A DNA stretch of 64,000 nucleotides from contig CAZEWG010000003.1 of the NCBI GenBank assembly GCA_964514485.1, positions 1-64,000 of the forward strand, given 5' to 3'. Origin of the DNA: JAEZAA01 sp964514485. Its GTDB lineage: Bacteria > Pseudomonadota > Gammaproteobacteria > Pseudomonadales > Oleiphilaceae. Shown here piece after piece: positions 63,351 through 64,000 of the stretch. The notes beneath the pieces are model-generated. The model had not been told where the DNA came from. It saw nothing but the letters and a program-made list of their open reading frames with translations, and made no database searches. The first letter of the stretch is position 1; every line of letters begins with the position of its first letter. The position numbers and the translations under genes are program-made.

Positions 63351-64000
63351 TCAGGCCCGCTCACCGTCAATAGCCGCCCGCATGGAAGCCAATAAGCCCG
63401 CCACGGCTTCCTGCATTTTGGGCAGGTTGTCCTGATGCTGCTCAATTAGCTTCACCAGTGCCGAGCCGACAATCACCGCATCCGCCACCGAGGCTACCGC
63501 CGCCGCGGTCTGGGCGTCACGGATACCGAATCCGACCCCAATCGGCAAACTGCCGTGCTGGCGAATTTCGGTTAACTTTTCAGCGACTTCATCCGTATTC
63601 AGCTGATTGGAGCCGGTCACCCCTTTGAGCGATACGTAATAGACAAAGCCGGTGCTGTGCTCACAGATCGCCCGGATCCGCTCCGCGGTGGTGGTCGGCG
63701 CAAGCAGGAAAATGGTATCCAGCTCAGCCTGACGCAACACCGGCACCAGGGAGTCCGCCTCTTCCGGTGGCAAATCAACGGTGAGCACGCCATCCACCCC
63801 GGCCTCACGGGCACGGGTGGCAAACTGCTCGGCCCCCATCGCCTCGATGGGGTTCAAATAGCCCATCAAAACCACGGGAGTTGTGGTATCCGTTTTGCGG
63901 AACTCCACCACCATTTCCAGCACATTGGTCAAGGATACCTGATGGGCCAAGGCCCGTTCGCAGGCCAGCTGGATCACGGGGCCATCCGCCATCGGGTCGG
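63351..64000 (-). CDS. trpA: Tryptophan synthase alpha subunit (partial, runs off the window)
   Basis: About 216 residues, the C-terminal part of TrpA, open at the window's right edge. DP-MADGPVIQ is the conserved SDPLADGP loop; GYLNPIEAMGAEQFATRAREAGVDGVLTVDLPPEEAD holds the indole/glycerol-phosphate site; GVTGS and GFGIRDAQTAAAVASVADAVIVGSALVKLIEQ are the phosphate-binding loops. Its first ~50 residues lie past base 64000. It is upstream of accD on the same strand, with probable trpB/trpF beyond the edge. Confidence 0.96.
   Translation of the reverse strand, partial: DPMADGPVIQLACERALAHQVSLTNVLEMVVEFRKTDTTTPVVLMGYLNPIEAMGAEQFATRAREAGVDGVLTVDLPPEEADSLVPVLRQAELDTIFLLAPTTTAERIRAICEHSTGFVYYVSLKGVTGSNQLNTDEVAEKLTEIRQHGSLPIGVGFGIRDAQTAAAVASVADAVIVGSALVKLIEQHQDNLPKMQEAVAGLLASMRAAIDGERA

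Overview
The window reads as a continuous stretch of chromosome from a gammaproteobacterium of the broad Pseudomonadales/Oceanospirillales type (Pseudomonas-, Marinobacter- or Hahella-like). Three blocks of gene order support this, compared from memory with Pseudomonas aeruginosa: gacA-uvrC-pgsA-tRNA-Gly-tRNA-Cys; a FabI/peptide-ABC/mltD/gloB/methyltransferase/rnhA/dnaQ/fimL/sohB/sulfite-reductase/metH/nfuA series; and ftsK-lolA-rarA-serS-cysG followed by metZ-purF-cvpA-SPOR-folC-accD-trp. The species cannot be named from the sequence alone. No prophage, insertion sequence, CRISPR array or rRNA was seen. The sequence is a scaffold with three runs of exactly 100 N.

Layout. 1-7.4 kb is accessory: a Mrr-type restriction endonuclease next to the 3' end of an isolated tRNA-Leu, then a phosphate-binding/OmpA lipoprotein paired with a chemoreceptor, a PepSY protein, a pirin and a hydrolase. 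7.6-11.6 kb holds tRNA-Cys, tRNA-Gly, pgsA, uvrC, gacA and tRNA-Ser. 11.7-16.5 kb holds a BI-1 family membrane protein, tusDCBE (2-thiouridine sulfur relay), two membrane proteins of unknown role and nfuA. 16.8-23.6 kb holds metH, two small membrane proteins and a siroheme sulfite/nitrite reductase with its DUF934 partner. 23.6-34.2 kb holds a quinone oxidoreductase, sohB, an SCP2 protein, fimL, dnaQ, rnhA, a methyltransferase, gloB and mltD. 34.5-42.8 kb holds a yejABEF-type peptide transporter, a second chemoreceptor with a histidine-rich multi-span sensor, and fabI. 42.9-48.5 kb holds a lipoprotein hydrolase, a PilZ/DUF1631 pair, DAHP synthase and an RRM protein. 48.7-56.5 kb is a run of minus-strand genes, ftsK-lolA-rarA-crcB-serS-cysG. 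56.7-64 kb is another, trpA(partial)-accD-folC-SPOR-cvpA-purF-metZ.

How the genes fit together. Sulfur metabolism recurs: sulfite reduction (21.4 kb) needs siroheme from CysG (48.7 kb); sulfide can be incorporated by MetZ (56.7 kb) into homocysteine, which MetH methylates; TusBCDE and NfuA handle sulfur for tRNA and Fe-S clusters. Surface behaviour and signalling is the second theme: two chemoreceptors, GacA, FimL and a PilZ protein point to a motile, probably type IV pilus-bearing, c-di-GMP-regulated cell.

The most unusual items are the broken glyW-cysT-leuZ tRNA cluster with mrr at the leuZ 3' end; the phosphate-binder/OmpA plus chemoreceptor pair; the second chemoreceptor's intramembrane histidines; three assembly gaps that each sit in a different short degenerate tandem repeat and are flanked by identical 38 or 55 bp copies; and long perfect palindromes upstream of metH and between DUF1631 and DAHP synthase. 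No wholly new multi-gene system could be established.
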